Shown here: piece after piece, positions 1 through 7,163 of the stretch | How the letters are laid out: each line of letters starts with the position of its first letter | Position numbering within the stretch: the first letter of the stretch is position 1 | NCBI GenBank assembly: GCA_003218935.1 | Contig: QHPA01000119.1 | Span: 1 to 10,759, forward strand | Length of the DNA stretch: 10,759 bases | Source: Verrucomicrobiota bacterium | GTDB taxonomy: Bacteria > Verrucomicrobiota > Verrucomicrobiia > Limisphaerales > AV2 | Reading direction: 5' to 3' | Made by a program: the position numbers and the translations under genes | Notes under the pieces: model-generated | Told to the model about the DNA's origin: nothing | The model's input: the letters and a program-made list of their open reading frames with translations, nothing else | Databases searched by the model: none

Positions 1-887
1 GGACGCAGCGTGATTTCTTCGTTCGTGTGTTGGATGGTCAGGCGTCCCTCCAAAACGCCGATGATCCTCAGGTGCGGATGGCGCGTGCTGATCTGGCCGT
101 TTCTGCGATCCACTACCTCTTCCACGGTAAATGGCGGACCCTTCACCAGAACCCGCAATTGAAAGGCTTCGCCTTCCTCAATCCGCAGTTCGCCTTTGGT
201 CAGCGCCGGCTCGAAATCGCCGAAGTCAATGCACTCCAATGACTGCTCCACGTGCAGCTCGCGCGGTTTGCCGTCCAGACCCGGTCGGTTCCAGTCGAAA
301 ACGCGGTAGGTCGTGTCGGAGTTCTCCTGGATTTCAAAAATCACAATGCCAGCGCCGATCGCGTGCACGCGTCCGCTCGGCAGAACCATCACATCGCCCG
401 GCTTGACCGGCACACGATGAAAGCAATCCGCCACGGTGCCGTCCGTGATTTTGCGTTGAAACTCCGCGCGCGCGACGCCGCGCCGCAGGCCGACATAAAG
501 CTCCGCGCCCGGCTGCGCATCGGCGATATACCACAGTTCGGTTTTCGGCTCGCCGGCAAGCCGCCCGGCGACTTGCGCCGGCGGATGGACCTGGAGCGAA
601 AGTTTCTCCCGGGCGTCGAGGATTTTGACGAGCAAGGGAAAGCGTCCGCCTTGCGAATTGGCCGGACCGAGCAATTCCTCGGCCTGATGCTCCATCAGCC
701 AGCGCAGGTCTTTTCCCGCCAACGGCCCGTTCGCGATGACGCTTACGCCTTCGGGCCGGTCAGTGATTTCCCACGACTCACCGACCGGGACGTGCGGAGG
801 CAGTTTTTTTTGATAGAGCCGCTCCAGATTGCGCCCGCCCCAGACGCGCTCTTTGCAAATCGGATCGAACATGAGCGGGTAGAGCAT
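1..887 (-). CDS. manA: Mannose-6-phosphate isomerase, class I (3' end cut by window edge)
   Basis: Interconverts mannose 6-phosphate and fructose 6-phosphate. It is a cytoplasmic Zn enzyme that links glycolysis to GDP-mannose and polysaccharide synthesis. The 295 codons visible start MLYPLMFDPICKERVWGG, the usual N-terminus of the short bacterial (Bacillus-like) class I enzymes. The metal ligands expected for the cupin fold are all present: Gln99 and His101 in LQVHPP, Glu117 in KTELWY, and His175 in GRVHAIG. The KPGDVMVLPSGRVHAIGAG stretch (about 162-180) is typical. Family members run to about 315-330 residues, so only the last 20-35 are missing. The ATG at 887 fits the family N-terminus. 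No Shine-Dalgarno sequence precedes it. The gene lies 70 bp after accA with no terminator visible between, so read-through from accA is plausible. Confidence 0.93.
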   Translation of the reverse strand, partial: MLYPLMFDPICKERVWGGRNLERLYQKKLPPHVPVGESWEITDRPEGVSVIANGPLAGKDLRWLMEHQAEELLGPANSQGGRFPLLVKILDAREKLSLQVHPPAQVAGRLAGEPKTELWYIADAQPGAELYVGLRRGVARAEFQRKITDGTVADCFHRVPVKPGDVMVLPSGRVHAIGAGIVIFEIQENSDTTYRVFDWNRPGLDGKPRELHVEQSLECIDFGDFEPALTKGELRIEEGEAFQLRVLVKGPPFTVEEVVDRRNGQISTRHPHLRIIGVLEGRLTIQHTNEEITLR

Positions 888-927
888 GCGAAGAAATTCG
901 AATGCCAAATGACGAATGCCTAAATCA

Positions 928-939
928 ACAACCGGTTGT
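928..939. promoter_or_regulatory. 12-bp palindrome in the accA-manA gap
   Basis: ACAACCGGTTGT is a perfect 12-bp dyad, 41 to 52 bases upstream of the manA start codon. It could be a small operator or a weak hairpin after the accA stop. Nothing else supports a function. Confidence 0.3.
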
Positions 940-957
940 CGTCTGGAATAGTTACGG

Positions 958-1932
958 CTAAGCCGCCGCCGGCTGCTCCAGATAATGCCCGTACGACCGG
1001 TATTTGTCGTAGCGCCTTTTCAGTCGTTCGGCTGTGGACAGCTTGTGCAACTGCTTCAGGTGTTTGAGCAGGTGCTGTTTCAACGTCTGCGCGGTCGCCG
1101 CCGGATCGTTGTGCGCGCCGCCGAGCGGTTCGGGGATGATTTCATCCACCAGGCCGAGGTCGTGGAGGTCCTTGGCCGTGATTTTCAGCGCCTCGGCCGC
1201 CTTCGCGGCCGCCGCGCGGTCCCTCCAAAGAATCGCCGCGCAACCTTCCGGGCTGATGACCGAGTAATAGGCGTTTTCCAGAATCAGCACGCGATCGGCC
1301 ACGCCGATGCCCAGCGCGCCGCCCGAACCGCCTTCCCCGACCACCACCGCAAGGATCGGGATTTCGAATAGCATCATCTCACGCAGATTGACGGCGATGG
1401 CTTCGGCGATGTGCCGTTCTTCCGCGCCGATGCCGGGATAAGCCCCGGCGGTGTCGATGAGCGCAATGATCGGCAGCCCGAACTTGTCCGCCAGGCGCAT
1501 TAACCGAAGCGCCTTGCGATAGCCCTCCGGATGGGCCGAGCCGAAGTTACGCAAAATATTTTCTTTGGTATCGTGCCCTTTCTGCGTGCCGATCACCATG
1601 ACCTTGTGATCGCCCAGCCGCGCCAGACCGCCGACGATTGCCCGATCGTCGGAATAAAGCCGGTCGCCGTGCAGTTCGGAAAAATCGGTGAACGTCGTTT
1701 GCAGGTAATCCAGCGTGTAAGGGCGCTTGGGATGCCGCGCCAGTTGCACTCGCTGCCAGGGAGTCAAATTGTAGAAAATCATCCGCCGCGTTTCCTCAAT
1801 CTTTTTTTCAATCTGCGCCGCTTCCTCCTCGAAACTGATACCGAGCGAATGGGTTTCCGGATGTTTTTTGAGCTCCTCCAATTTGCGCTGCAATTCCACG
1901 ATCGGTTTCTCGAAGTCAAGATAGTGTTTCAT
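958..1932 (-). CDS. accA: Acetyl-CoA carboxylase, carboxyltransferase subunit alpha
   Basis: Together with AccD it transfers CO2 from carboxybiotin (on AccB) to acetyl-CoA, giving malonyl-CoA for fatty acid synthesis in the cytoplasm. The protein is 324 residues, close to the 319 of the E. coli enzyme. An N-terminal helical part (MKHYLDFEKPIVELQRKLEEL, with EEEAAQIEKKIEE after it) precedes the crotonase-fold core. Hallmarks are GTQKGHDTKENILRNFG (about 115-131), HPEGYRKALRLM (134-145), IDTAGAYPGIGAEER (159-173), GEGGSGGALGIG (199-210) and YSVISPEGCAAILWRD (223-238). I chose the ATG at 1932 because it gives exactly the family N-terminus. The open frame upstream runs into a non-coding repeat. 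No Shine-Dalgarno is seen. accD is not in the window. The gene sits 184 nt downstream of a terminator, so it probably has its own promoter, which I could not place. Confidence 0.97.
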   Translation of the reverse strand: MKHYLDFEKPIVELQRKLEELKKHPETHSLGISFEEEAAQIEKKIEETRRMIFYNLTPWQRVQLARHPKRPYTLDYLQTTFTDFSELHGDRLYSDDRAIVGGLARLGDHKVMVIGTQKGHDTKENILRNFGSAHPEGYRKALRLMRLADKFGLPIIALIDTAGAYPGIGAEERHIAEAIAVNLREMMLFEIPILAVVVGEGGSGGALGIGVADRVLILENAYYSVISPEGCAAILWRDRAAAAKAAEALKITAKDLHDLGLVDEIIPEPLGGAHNDPAATAQTLKQHLLKHLKQLHKLSTAERLKRRYDKYRSYGHYLEQPAAA

Positions 1933-2032
1933 AGCACGCGCACGGACGTTTGATAGCGAAACTTTAGTTGCCCGGTCGCGTCCGCGCAACGCCGAATTCG
2001 CAGCGGCGGGCCGGGCGACGGAGGGTTGGAGT

Positions 2033-2101
2033 ATTGGAGTGGCGGAGTGTTGATTTGGCCGGGAAGGGTTCCCGAAAACCCCAACACTCCACCACTCCAA
2101 T
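2033..2101. repeat. Long inverted repeat with nested hairpin upstream of accA
   Basis: Two 20-base arms, 2033-2052 and 2082-2101, are reverse complements with a single mismatch (ATTGGAGTGG / GGAGTGTTG type sequence). They flank a 29-base middle that has its own 6-bp hairpin (CGGGAA at 2060-2065, TTCCCG at 2069-2074, loop GGG). The arms consist of reiterated GGAGTnTTGGAGTGG words, and the same words continue leftward to about 2025. The element lies between the RNA terminator (2116) and the accA start (1932). In the minus direction it would form a strong hairpin in an accA leader if one starts upstream of it. No T-run follows, so it is not a classical terminator. Confidence 0.8.
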
Positions 2102-2115
2102 CCCCCGCTTTCGCC

Positions 2116-2144
2116 AAAAAAAAAGAGCCGGATTGCTCCGGCTC
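2116..2144 (-). terminator. Rho-independent terminator of the structured RNA
   Basis: On the minus strand GAGCCGG (2144-2138) and CCGGCTC (2131-2125) form a perfect 7-bp GC-rich stem with a 6-nt loop, followed directly by nine T residues (2124-2116). It ends transcription coming from the RNA at 2281-2145, and any read-through from pgl, 184 nt before the accA start codon. Confidence 0.9.
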
Positions 2145-2281
2145 AGTGGTGATGAGGTCGCGTACGCCCTCACCCGGGCGCTCAGAAGGGTAACGAGGCC
2201 AACTGTAACGCTGTTCGAGCCTCGTTACTAACAGGACCTCTCTGCCAACCCTAGCGAACAGCGCACTGACTACCTCAGTGA
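2116..2281 (-). ncRNA. Structured RNA, candidate 6S-like (SsrS) RNA, with its own terminator
   Basis: No open frame occupies this stretch, yet on the minus strand it folds extensively. A closing stem pairs TGAGGT (2277-2272) with ACCTCA (2158-2153), continued by GCG (2264-2262) with CGC (2162-2160). The apical arm has a perfect 10-bp stem, GTAACGAGGC (2228-2219) with GCCTCGTTAC (2199-2190), around a 19-nt loop. Below it CAGAGAGG (2244-2237) pairs with CCTTCTG (2189-2183) with one bulged G. A small hairpin CGCCC-GGGTGA-GGGCG (2180-2165) lies on the 3' side of the open middle region. This order (closing stem, large central bubble with a 3'-side hairpin, long apical arm, about 165 nt) is the 6S RNA layout, and GTTCGCtAG in the 5' bubble strand recalls GUUCGCAAG of E. 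coli 6S. Against this, 9 bases at 2263-2255 can pair with the apical loop (2217-2209), which is not a 6S feature. The 5' end is a guess. An AATTAT at 2286-2281 could be a -10 box, but no good -35 is visible. Confidence 0.5.
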
Positions 2282-2344
2282 TAATTTGAAACTTTGACTC
2301 CGAAATCTGTTCAAAAAAATTTGCACCGGTGGAAAAGGTCCTCC

Positions 2345-2391
2345 GCCGGGCAGGATGCCCGGCTCGACGGGCGAGACGCCCGCCACTACGC
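2345..2391. repeat. Double-hairpin REP-like element, copy 1 (just after pgl)
   Basis: Two adjacent hairpins on the + strand. The first is GCCGGGCA-GGA-TGCCCGGC (2345-2363), an 8-bp perfect stem with a 3-nt loop. The second is CGGGCG-AGA-CGCCCG (2368-2382), a 6-bp stem. The tail is GCCACTACGC (2382-2391). It begins 3 nt after the pgl stop codon in the direction of transcription. It shares loop triplets and tail with the copy at 3222-3271. There is no T-run, so it looks more like a mobile or processing/stabilising REP-type element than an intrinsic terminator. Confidence 0.75.
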
Positions 2392-2393
2392 CG

Positions 2394-3155
2394 CTAAGCA
2401 GATACCGCCGCTCTGCGATCGGCGGGGCGCCCGTCCTGCTTTAGGATGTCGGTGAAAATAATTGTGTTGTCCCGCGACTGAAGCACTCGGGCCAGAGGCG
2501 TTTGGCCGTTTGCCGACAGTGATTCGCGCAGCGCGTTTTCTTTGGCCGGGCCCGAAGCCAGCACCCAGACCTGCCGCGCGGCCGCAATCGTCGCGAAGCA
2601 GATCGTGATTCGCTGGGGGGGTGGTTTGGAGGCAAGGACCGGGAGGTAAATCGACTGGTTCCGGGCCACTTCATCCGGCGCGCCGGGAAAAAGCGACGCC
2701 ACGTGGCCGTCCTCGCCCATGCCCAGAAAAATCAGGTCGAGCACCGGCTGACCTGCGGCAGTCATCGGTGCGATGCGACACATCTCCGCTTTGGCCTCCG
2801 CCGCCGCGCGGTTGGGGGGAATCTCTCCCCGCACGCGGTGGATCTTGTCCGGCTGGATTCCAAGTGGATCGAGCAAGTGAGTCTTCGCGAGCAGAAAATT
2901 GCTCTCCGCGTCCGTCGGCGGCACGCAGCGCTCGTCGCCCCAGAAGAAATGAACGCGATCGAGCGAGACAGAACGCGCTCGCGCCTGTTCTGCCAGGGCA
3001 GTAAGATATTTCTTTGCGACCCGCCCGCCCGACAGCGCGACGCAATAGGGCGGGTCTTTGAGGGCGGACGCTGCCAATTCATCCAGCCAGCGGTCAGCGA
3101 CGGCGCTGGCGAGCGCGTCGTCGGAAGGAAACAAAATCAATTCGTGATCTGCCAT
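2394..3155 (-). CDS. pgl: 6-phosphogluconolactonase (DevB/Pgl type)
   Basis: Hydrolyses 6-phosphoglucono-1,5-lactone to 6-phosphogluconate, the second step of the oxidative pentose phosphate pathway in the cytoplasm. The product of zwf is its substrate. The protein has 253 residues, normal for the family (about 230-260), with the NagB/RpiA-type fold. Visible motifs are the phosphate-binding loop ALSGGR (40-45), HFFWGDERCVPP with SNFLLAK following (69-91), and LDLIFLGMGEDGHVASLFPG (139-158), which carries the Asp/His residues expected at the active site. The ATG at 3155 fits the family start. The preceding bases lack a Shine-Dalgarno. It lies 137 bp after the restored zwf stop, and the gap contains a double-hairpin element. 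The zwf frame as read after its frameshift would overlap the first 62 bases of pgl. Confidence 0.95.
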   Translation of the reverse strand: MADHELILFPSDDALASAVADRWLDELAASALKDPPYCVALSGGRVAKKYLTALAEQARARSVSLDRVHFFWGDERCVPPTDAESNFLLAKTHLLDPLGIQPDKIHRVRGEIPPNRAAAEAKAEMCRIAPMTAAGQPVLDLIFLGMGEDGHVASLFPGAPDEVARNQSIYLPVLASKPPPQRITICFATIAAARQVWVLASGPAKENALRESLSANGQTPLARVLQSRDNTIIFTDILKQDGRPADRRAAVSA

Positions 3156-3221
3156 TGGGGTTTACCCAGGCCGACGGAGCCGGAACCAAAGTGGATCGCC
3201 GAAAAAGCGCGCGTTCTTTCC

Positions 3222-3271
3222 GGGCGGCAAGATGCCGTCCTCTACGGCAGCCAGGATGGCCGCCGCTACGC
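3222..3271. repeat. Double-hairpin REP-like element, copy 2 (between zwf and pgl)
   Basis: First hairpin GGGCGGCA-AGA-TGCCGTCC (3222-3240), 8 bp with one G-T wobble. Second hairpin GGCAGCCA-GGA-TGGCCGCC (3246-3264), 8 bp with one mismatch. The tail is GCCGCTACGC (3262-3271), identical to copy 1 at 9 of 10 bases. It starts 22 nt after the restored zwf stop codon in the direction of transcription and lies in the zwf-pgl intergenic gap. Confidence 0.7.
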
Positions 3272-3292
3272 TGAACACAGCGACCGCGGTTC

Positions 3293-3400
3293 TCACGTGA
3301 TCGGCTGCGGATTGCGCCACGCGTGACCGCGTTGCGCGAGCAACTCGTCCGCTGCCACCGGCCCCCAGGTTCCCGCCGGATAAAATTCCTTCCCGCCCAA
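3293..3400 (-). other. Out-of-frame C-terminal remnant of zwf
   Basis: These 35 codons and a TGA stop encode [20 protein letters not shown] and then [15 protein letters not shown]. The first part holds the YxAGTWGP block that ends G6PDH proteins. The remnant is out of frame with the upstream coding part by a net missing 3n+1 bases at about 3401-3403. It has no start of its own and should be read as part of zwf. Confidence 0.85.
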
Positions 3401-4779
3401 CGTGTCGCGTCGCCCGCGATGGCCTCCAACAGCAGCCGCTCGTATGCTTCAGGCGTGTAGGCGCCGAACTCGGAGTCGTAACTGAAGTGCATTCGTACCG
3501 GGCGGATCTCCATGCTCGTGCCGGGCACCTTGCCGTTGAAGCGAAGCGAGATGCCTTCGTTCGGCTGCAGCCGAAGCGTGACGGCGTTGGCATCGAGCTT
3601 CGGTCCGCATTGCGCCGCGAACAACACATGCGGAGTGCGCCGGAATTGCACGCGCACTTCACTCGCGCTCTGCGGCAGATCTTTTCCCGTGCGCAAATAA
3701 AACGGAATGTTCGACCAGCGCCAGTTGTCAACGAGCAATCGCATGGCGACGTAAGTCTCGACGGTGGAATCGGGTTTAACCTTCGGCTCGTGGCGATAAG
3801 CGGGCCGCGGCTGGCCGTCCATTTCGCCCGCGGTGTATTGGCCGCGTACGACGTTCGCGTCAACCTGGCTCGCCAGCATCGGTCGGATGGACTTGAGCAG
3901 TTTGACCTGTTCATCGCGAATGGATTCCGCCTCCAGCGTTACCGGCGGTTCCATCGCCACCAGCGAGAGCACTTGCAACAGATGGTTCTGCACCATGTCG
4001 CGCAACGCGCCCGCCTCCTCGTAGTAACCGCCCCGCGTGCCGACGCCGAGTTTCTCGCTCACGGTGATCTGCACGTGGTCCACCGATTGGCGGTTCCAGA
4101 GCTGCTCGAAAATGGAGTTTGAAAAACGGAACATCAGAATGTTCTGGACCGTTTCCTTGCCGAGGTAATGGTCGATGCGGAAGATTTGTTTTTCATGAGC
4201 GAAGCGGGTTAGTTCGGCATTCAACTTGTGCGCCGAGGCAAGATCGTGGCCGAACGGTTTTTCCACCACCACCCGCTGGTCGGGTTCGGAAGCGACTTCT
4301 TTGCGCAAAAGGCCTGTCTGATACAAATGCTCCACCACCTCGCCAAACTGGCTGGGCGAAGTCGCCAGATAAAACAGCAGATTGCGGCGCAGCCTGTCGT
4401 TGCTGAAGGACGCGAGACGGTCAGCCAGCTTTTTGTAGGCTGAGGGATCGGAAATATCTCCCTGGCAGTACGAGACGTTCGTCGCAAATTCCGCCCAAAC
4501 CGCGTCGTCGATCGGTTTTGTGCGGGAAAACTGTTCCAGCGCAGCGCGCAGTTCCTGTCGCCAGGCCTCGTCGGTTTTTTCACGTCGGGCGAAACCGATG
4601 ATGCGAAACGGTGTCGGCAACTGCTTTTCCCGGCTGAGATGGTAGAAGGCGGGAATGAGCTTGCGCGCCGTCAAATCGCCGCTGGCGCCGAAAATGACAA
4701 TGGCGCATGGTTCGACGGCTTTGCGCCCGAACTCCAGCCGGCAGGTCAACAATTCATCCAAATGGTCCGCTTGTTCCAT
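3293..4779 (-). CDS. zwf: Glucose-6-phosphate dehydrogenase, C-terminus frameshifted
   Basis: Oxidises glucose 6-phosphate to 6-phosphoglucono-lactone with NADP+, the entry step of the oxidative pentose phosphate pathway. The first 459 residues are a clean family match: nucleotide-binding [10 protein letters not shown] (31-40), VEKPFGHD (172-179), substrate-binding [10 protein letters not shown] (201-210) and the probable catalytic base His266 in [10 protein letters not shown]. After GDAT (456-459, base 3403) the reading frame becomes unlike the family and runs on to a stop at 3094, inside pgl. In another minus frame the true ending resumes at base 3400 and stops at 3293, with [18 protein letters not shown] and HAWRNP. 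From memory of E. coli Zwf, roughly 20-30 residues between these blocks are missing, so this is a net 3n+1 base deletion. It may be a real lesion, a truncated but active enzyme, or an assembly error. The start ATG at 4779 has no Shine-Dalgarno. The next gene, pgl, takes the product. Confidence 0.88.
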
Positions 4780-5146
4780 AGACGCGACACAATGGCGAAG
4801 TCGCCTCCGGGTTTCAACAACTCTCCTCGCGCGCGAAAGGCCAAAGTCACGAAGGCTCCGAACGTTGTGCGAACAAGAAAGAAGGCTTCAGATGCGGATC
4901 AGACCGTGACGATGTGACAAGCCGGAGCGCCATAAGTCTTCGCCGTTTAAGGAAAAACGCGCGATTGGGTTCGGGGAAATCTCTTGGGGAGGGCATGGGT
5001 GGGGGCGAGCGTTTCCTCTGCACTCATAATTATTTTGAATCCTGCGTCCTGGGCCAATCGGCGAGGGCGCCGATTGGAGCGCCCGAGGCGGGCGCGGTCC
5101 CCCCACCGGCGTGCCGACCGCCGCTTCGACCGGTCGTCGGGCTGAG
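4780..5146. other. Intergenic region upstream of zwf, no gene seen
   Basis: This 367-bp gap separates the methyltransferase stop from the zwf start. It contains a double hairpin (5054-5095), a 10-bp palindrome CGACCGGTCG (5127-5136) and a G-run motif (4986-5005). It also has a short AT-rich block (about 5022-5040, CATAATTATTTTGAAT on the + strand), the only AT-rich place likely to hold a zwf promoter. Small open frames here show no coding character. No convincing -35/-10 pair was found. Confidence 0.6.
5054..5095. repeat. Double hairpin downstream of the methyltransferase gene
   Basis: CCAATCGGCG (5054-5063) and CGCCGATTGG (5068-5077) form a perfect 10-bp stem with loop AGGG. One base on, GCGCCC (5079-5084) and GGGCGC (5090-5095) form a 6-bp stem with loop GAGGC. 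It begins about 52 nt after the methyltransferase stop in the direction of transcription. The architecture matches the elements at 2345 and 3222, but loop and tail sequences differ, so it is a different family. No T-run follows, so intrinsic termination is doubtful. Confidence 0.75.
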
Positions 5147-5734
5147 CTATTTGCGCCTCCACCAAAGCATCAATTCCAGGCCGGTGCGGTTTGGATACGA
5201 TCGCGGCACCCATTCGCTCAACAAATCGAAATACGGCGAAAATCTTTTTAACAGTTCGCCGCGCGTCGTGCCGAACGGCGGGCCGTCCTCGTCGGGGATC
5301 AGGTAGTTGACGGCGAGATAATTTCCGTCCGGTTTGAGCCAGCGCAGCACTGCCTTCACATAGTTGTCGCGGTCGCGCGGATCAATCGCGCAAAACAGAG
5401 TGTGCTCGAAGACCCAGTCGAAGAGAAACGGCGGTTCGTCCTTGAGAAAGTCGTCGAGCGCAAACCGGGCTTTCAGTCCCGCGGCAGCCGTGCGCTCTTT
5501 TGCCAGTTGGATGGCCGACGGCGCGATATCGTAACCGACCGTGTCGAACCCGTCCCTGGCCCACGCGCACACGTCGTGCCCCATCCCGCAACCCGGCACG
5601 CAAACGGTGCCGCGTTTTAACTCCGGATGCGCGGCCAAAAAATCGACGAGGCCCGGCGAAGCCTCGCCTTTGTCCCAGGGTGTGTTTTTGGCCTGGTAAC
5701 GTCCTTCCCAGTAGTTTCCGTTTAGAATTGGCAT
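5147..5734 (-). CDS. TPMT-like SAM-dependent methyltransferase
   Basis: A class I SAM methyltransferase of 195 residues, close to the thiopurine/thiol S-methyltransferase family. The N-terminus NYWEGRYQAKNTPWDKGEAS (7-26) is the typical YWexRYxxxxTPWDxGxxSP opening. Motif I is VCVPGCGMGHDVCAWA (44-59), the acidic end of strand beta-2 is GYDIAPSAI (67-75), FALDDFLKD (91-99) follows, and FDWVFEHTLFCAI (105-117) matches the motif IV region. Bacterial relatives methylate thiols, selenium or tellurium compounds or halides, but the substrate cannot be told from this sequence. I chose the ATG at 5734 because it starts exactly at the domain. The longer open frame overlaps the epimerase gene and adds unrelated residues. 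It lies 148 bp after the epimerase gene, same strand, and may share its transcript, but no functional link is evident. No Shine-Dalgarno is seen. Confidence 0.88.
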   Translation of the reverse strand: MPILNGNYWEGRYQAKNTPWDKGEASPGLVDFLAAHPELKRGTVCVPGCGMGHDVCAWARDGFDTVGYDIAPSAIQLAKERTAAAGLKARFALDDFLKDEPPFLFDWVFEHTLFCAIDPRDRDNYVKAVLRWLKPDGNYLAVNYLIPDEDGPPFGTTRGELLKRFSPYFDLLSEWVPRSYPNRTGLELMLWWRRK

Positions 5735-5882
5735 CGAACCGCGAGCGGTAAGCTTTACGATTTCAAGCAGGCCCAACGTTCGCACACAAATCCTGTTCAG
5801 GCTTGAGCGGAAGAACAACTTCAACACCCTCGAACGGAAGCACACTAAATGGAGACGGCATTGCGCCTTCCGAAAAGGGGCT

Positions 5883-6908
<1,026 letters not shown>

Positions 6909-7163
6909 TTTCCATACACCGCCGGGCACACTTCGTCTCCGTCAATTCGCAGCGCCTTTGCGCGTCAGCAAATCTAAAAATCCTTCGATCATTTGAGCAA
7001 GAGAGAGTAAGCGAACAAGGCTTGGACAAGGAAGAAAAAATGGACCTTTCTGGCTTTCACTTTGATCGCAGGCGAGTGCAAGCGCACGATAAAGAGAGGG
7101 GTTCCGCCTGAGGGACGCAGCCCGGGCTTCGGTCTTCTCCCTTCCCGGCAACGGGCAATTGGT
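6909..7163. other. Intergenic region upstream of the epimerase, nothing firm seen
   Basis: These 255 bp lie between the stop of the large Ig-repeat protein and the epimerase start. There is a 10-bp palindrome AGCCCGGGCT (around 7118-7127) but no stem followed by a T-run, so no intrinsic terminator for the large gene can be shown. A minus-strand TTGCTC-17-TTAGAT arrangement could serve as a weak promoter for the epimerase, but it matches consensus poorly. Confidence 0.4.

Noticed and set aside
252..923. + strand open frame of 223 codons opposite manA
   Set aside because: Antisense shadow of a phosphomannose isomerase with all metal ligands present on the minus strand.
1933..2100. N-terminal extension of accA to an ATG at 2100 (MEWWSVGVFG...)
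   Set aside because: The added 56 residues translate the inverted repeat and have no AccA counterpart; the family N-terminus starts at 1932.
2116..2281. Riboswitch controlling accA
   Set aside because: The terminator lies 184 nt before the accA start with another repeat in between, and no core of a known riboswitch class (SAM, TPP, cobalamin, glycine, guanidine) could be matched.
2281..2314. Promoter of the structured RNA (TTGAAC at 2314-2309 with AATTAT at 2286-2281)
   Set aside because: The spacing of 22 bases is too long and at normal spacing no -35-like hexamer is found, so it was not listed as a feature.
3094..3292. zwf reading frame continuing into pgl
   Set aside because: The residues after 459 are arginine-rich, unlike any G6PDH ending, while the genuine ending is in another frame and stops at 3293.
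6909..6929. GTG start at 6929 for the epimerase
   Set aside because: The seven extra residues are not seen in WbpP-type enzymes, which begin MxxYExLK as the ATG at 6908 does.
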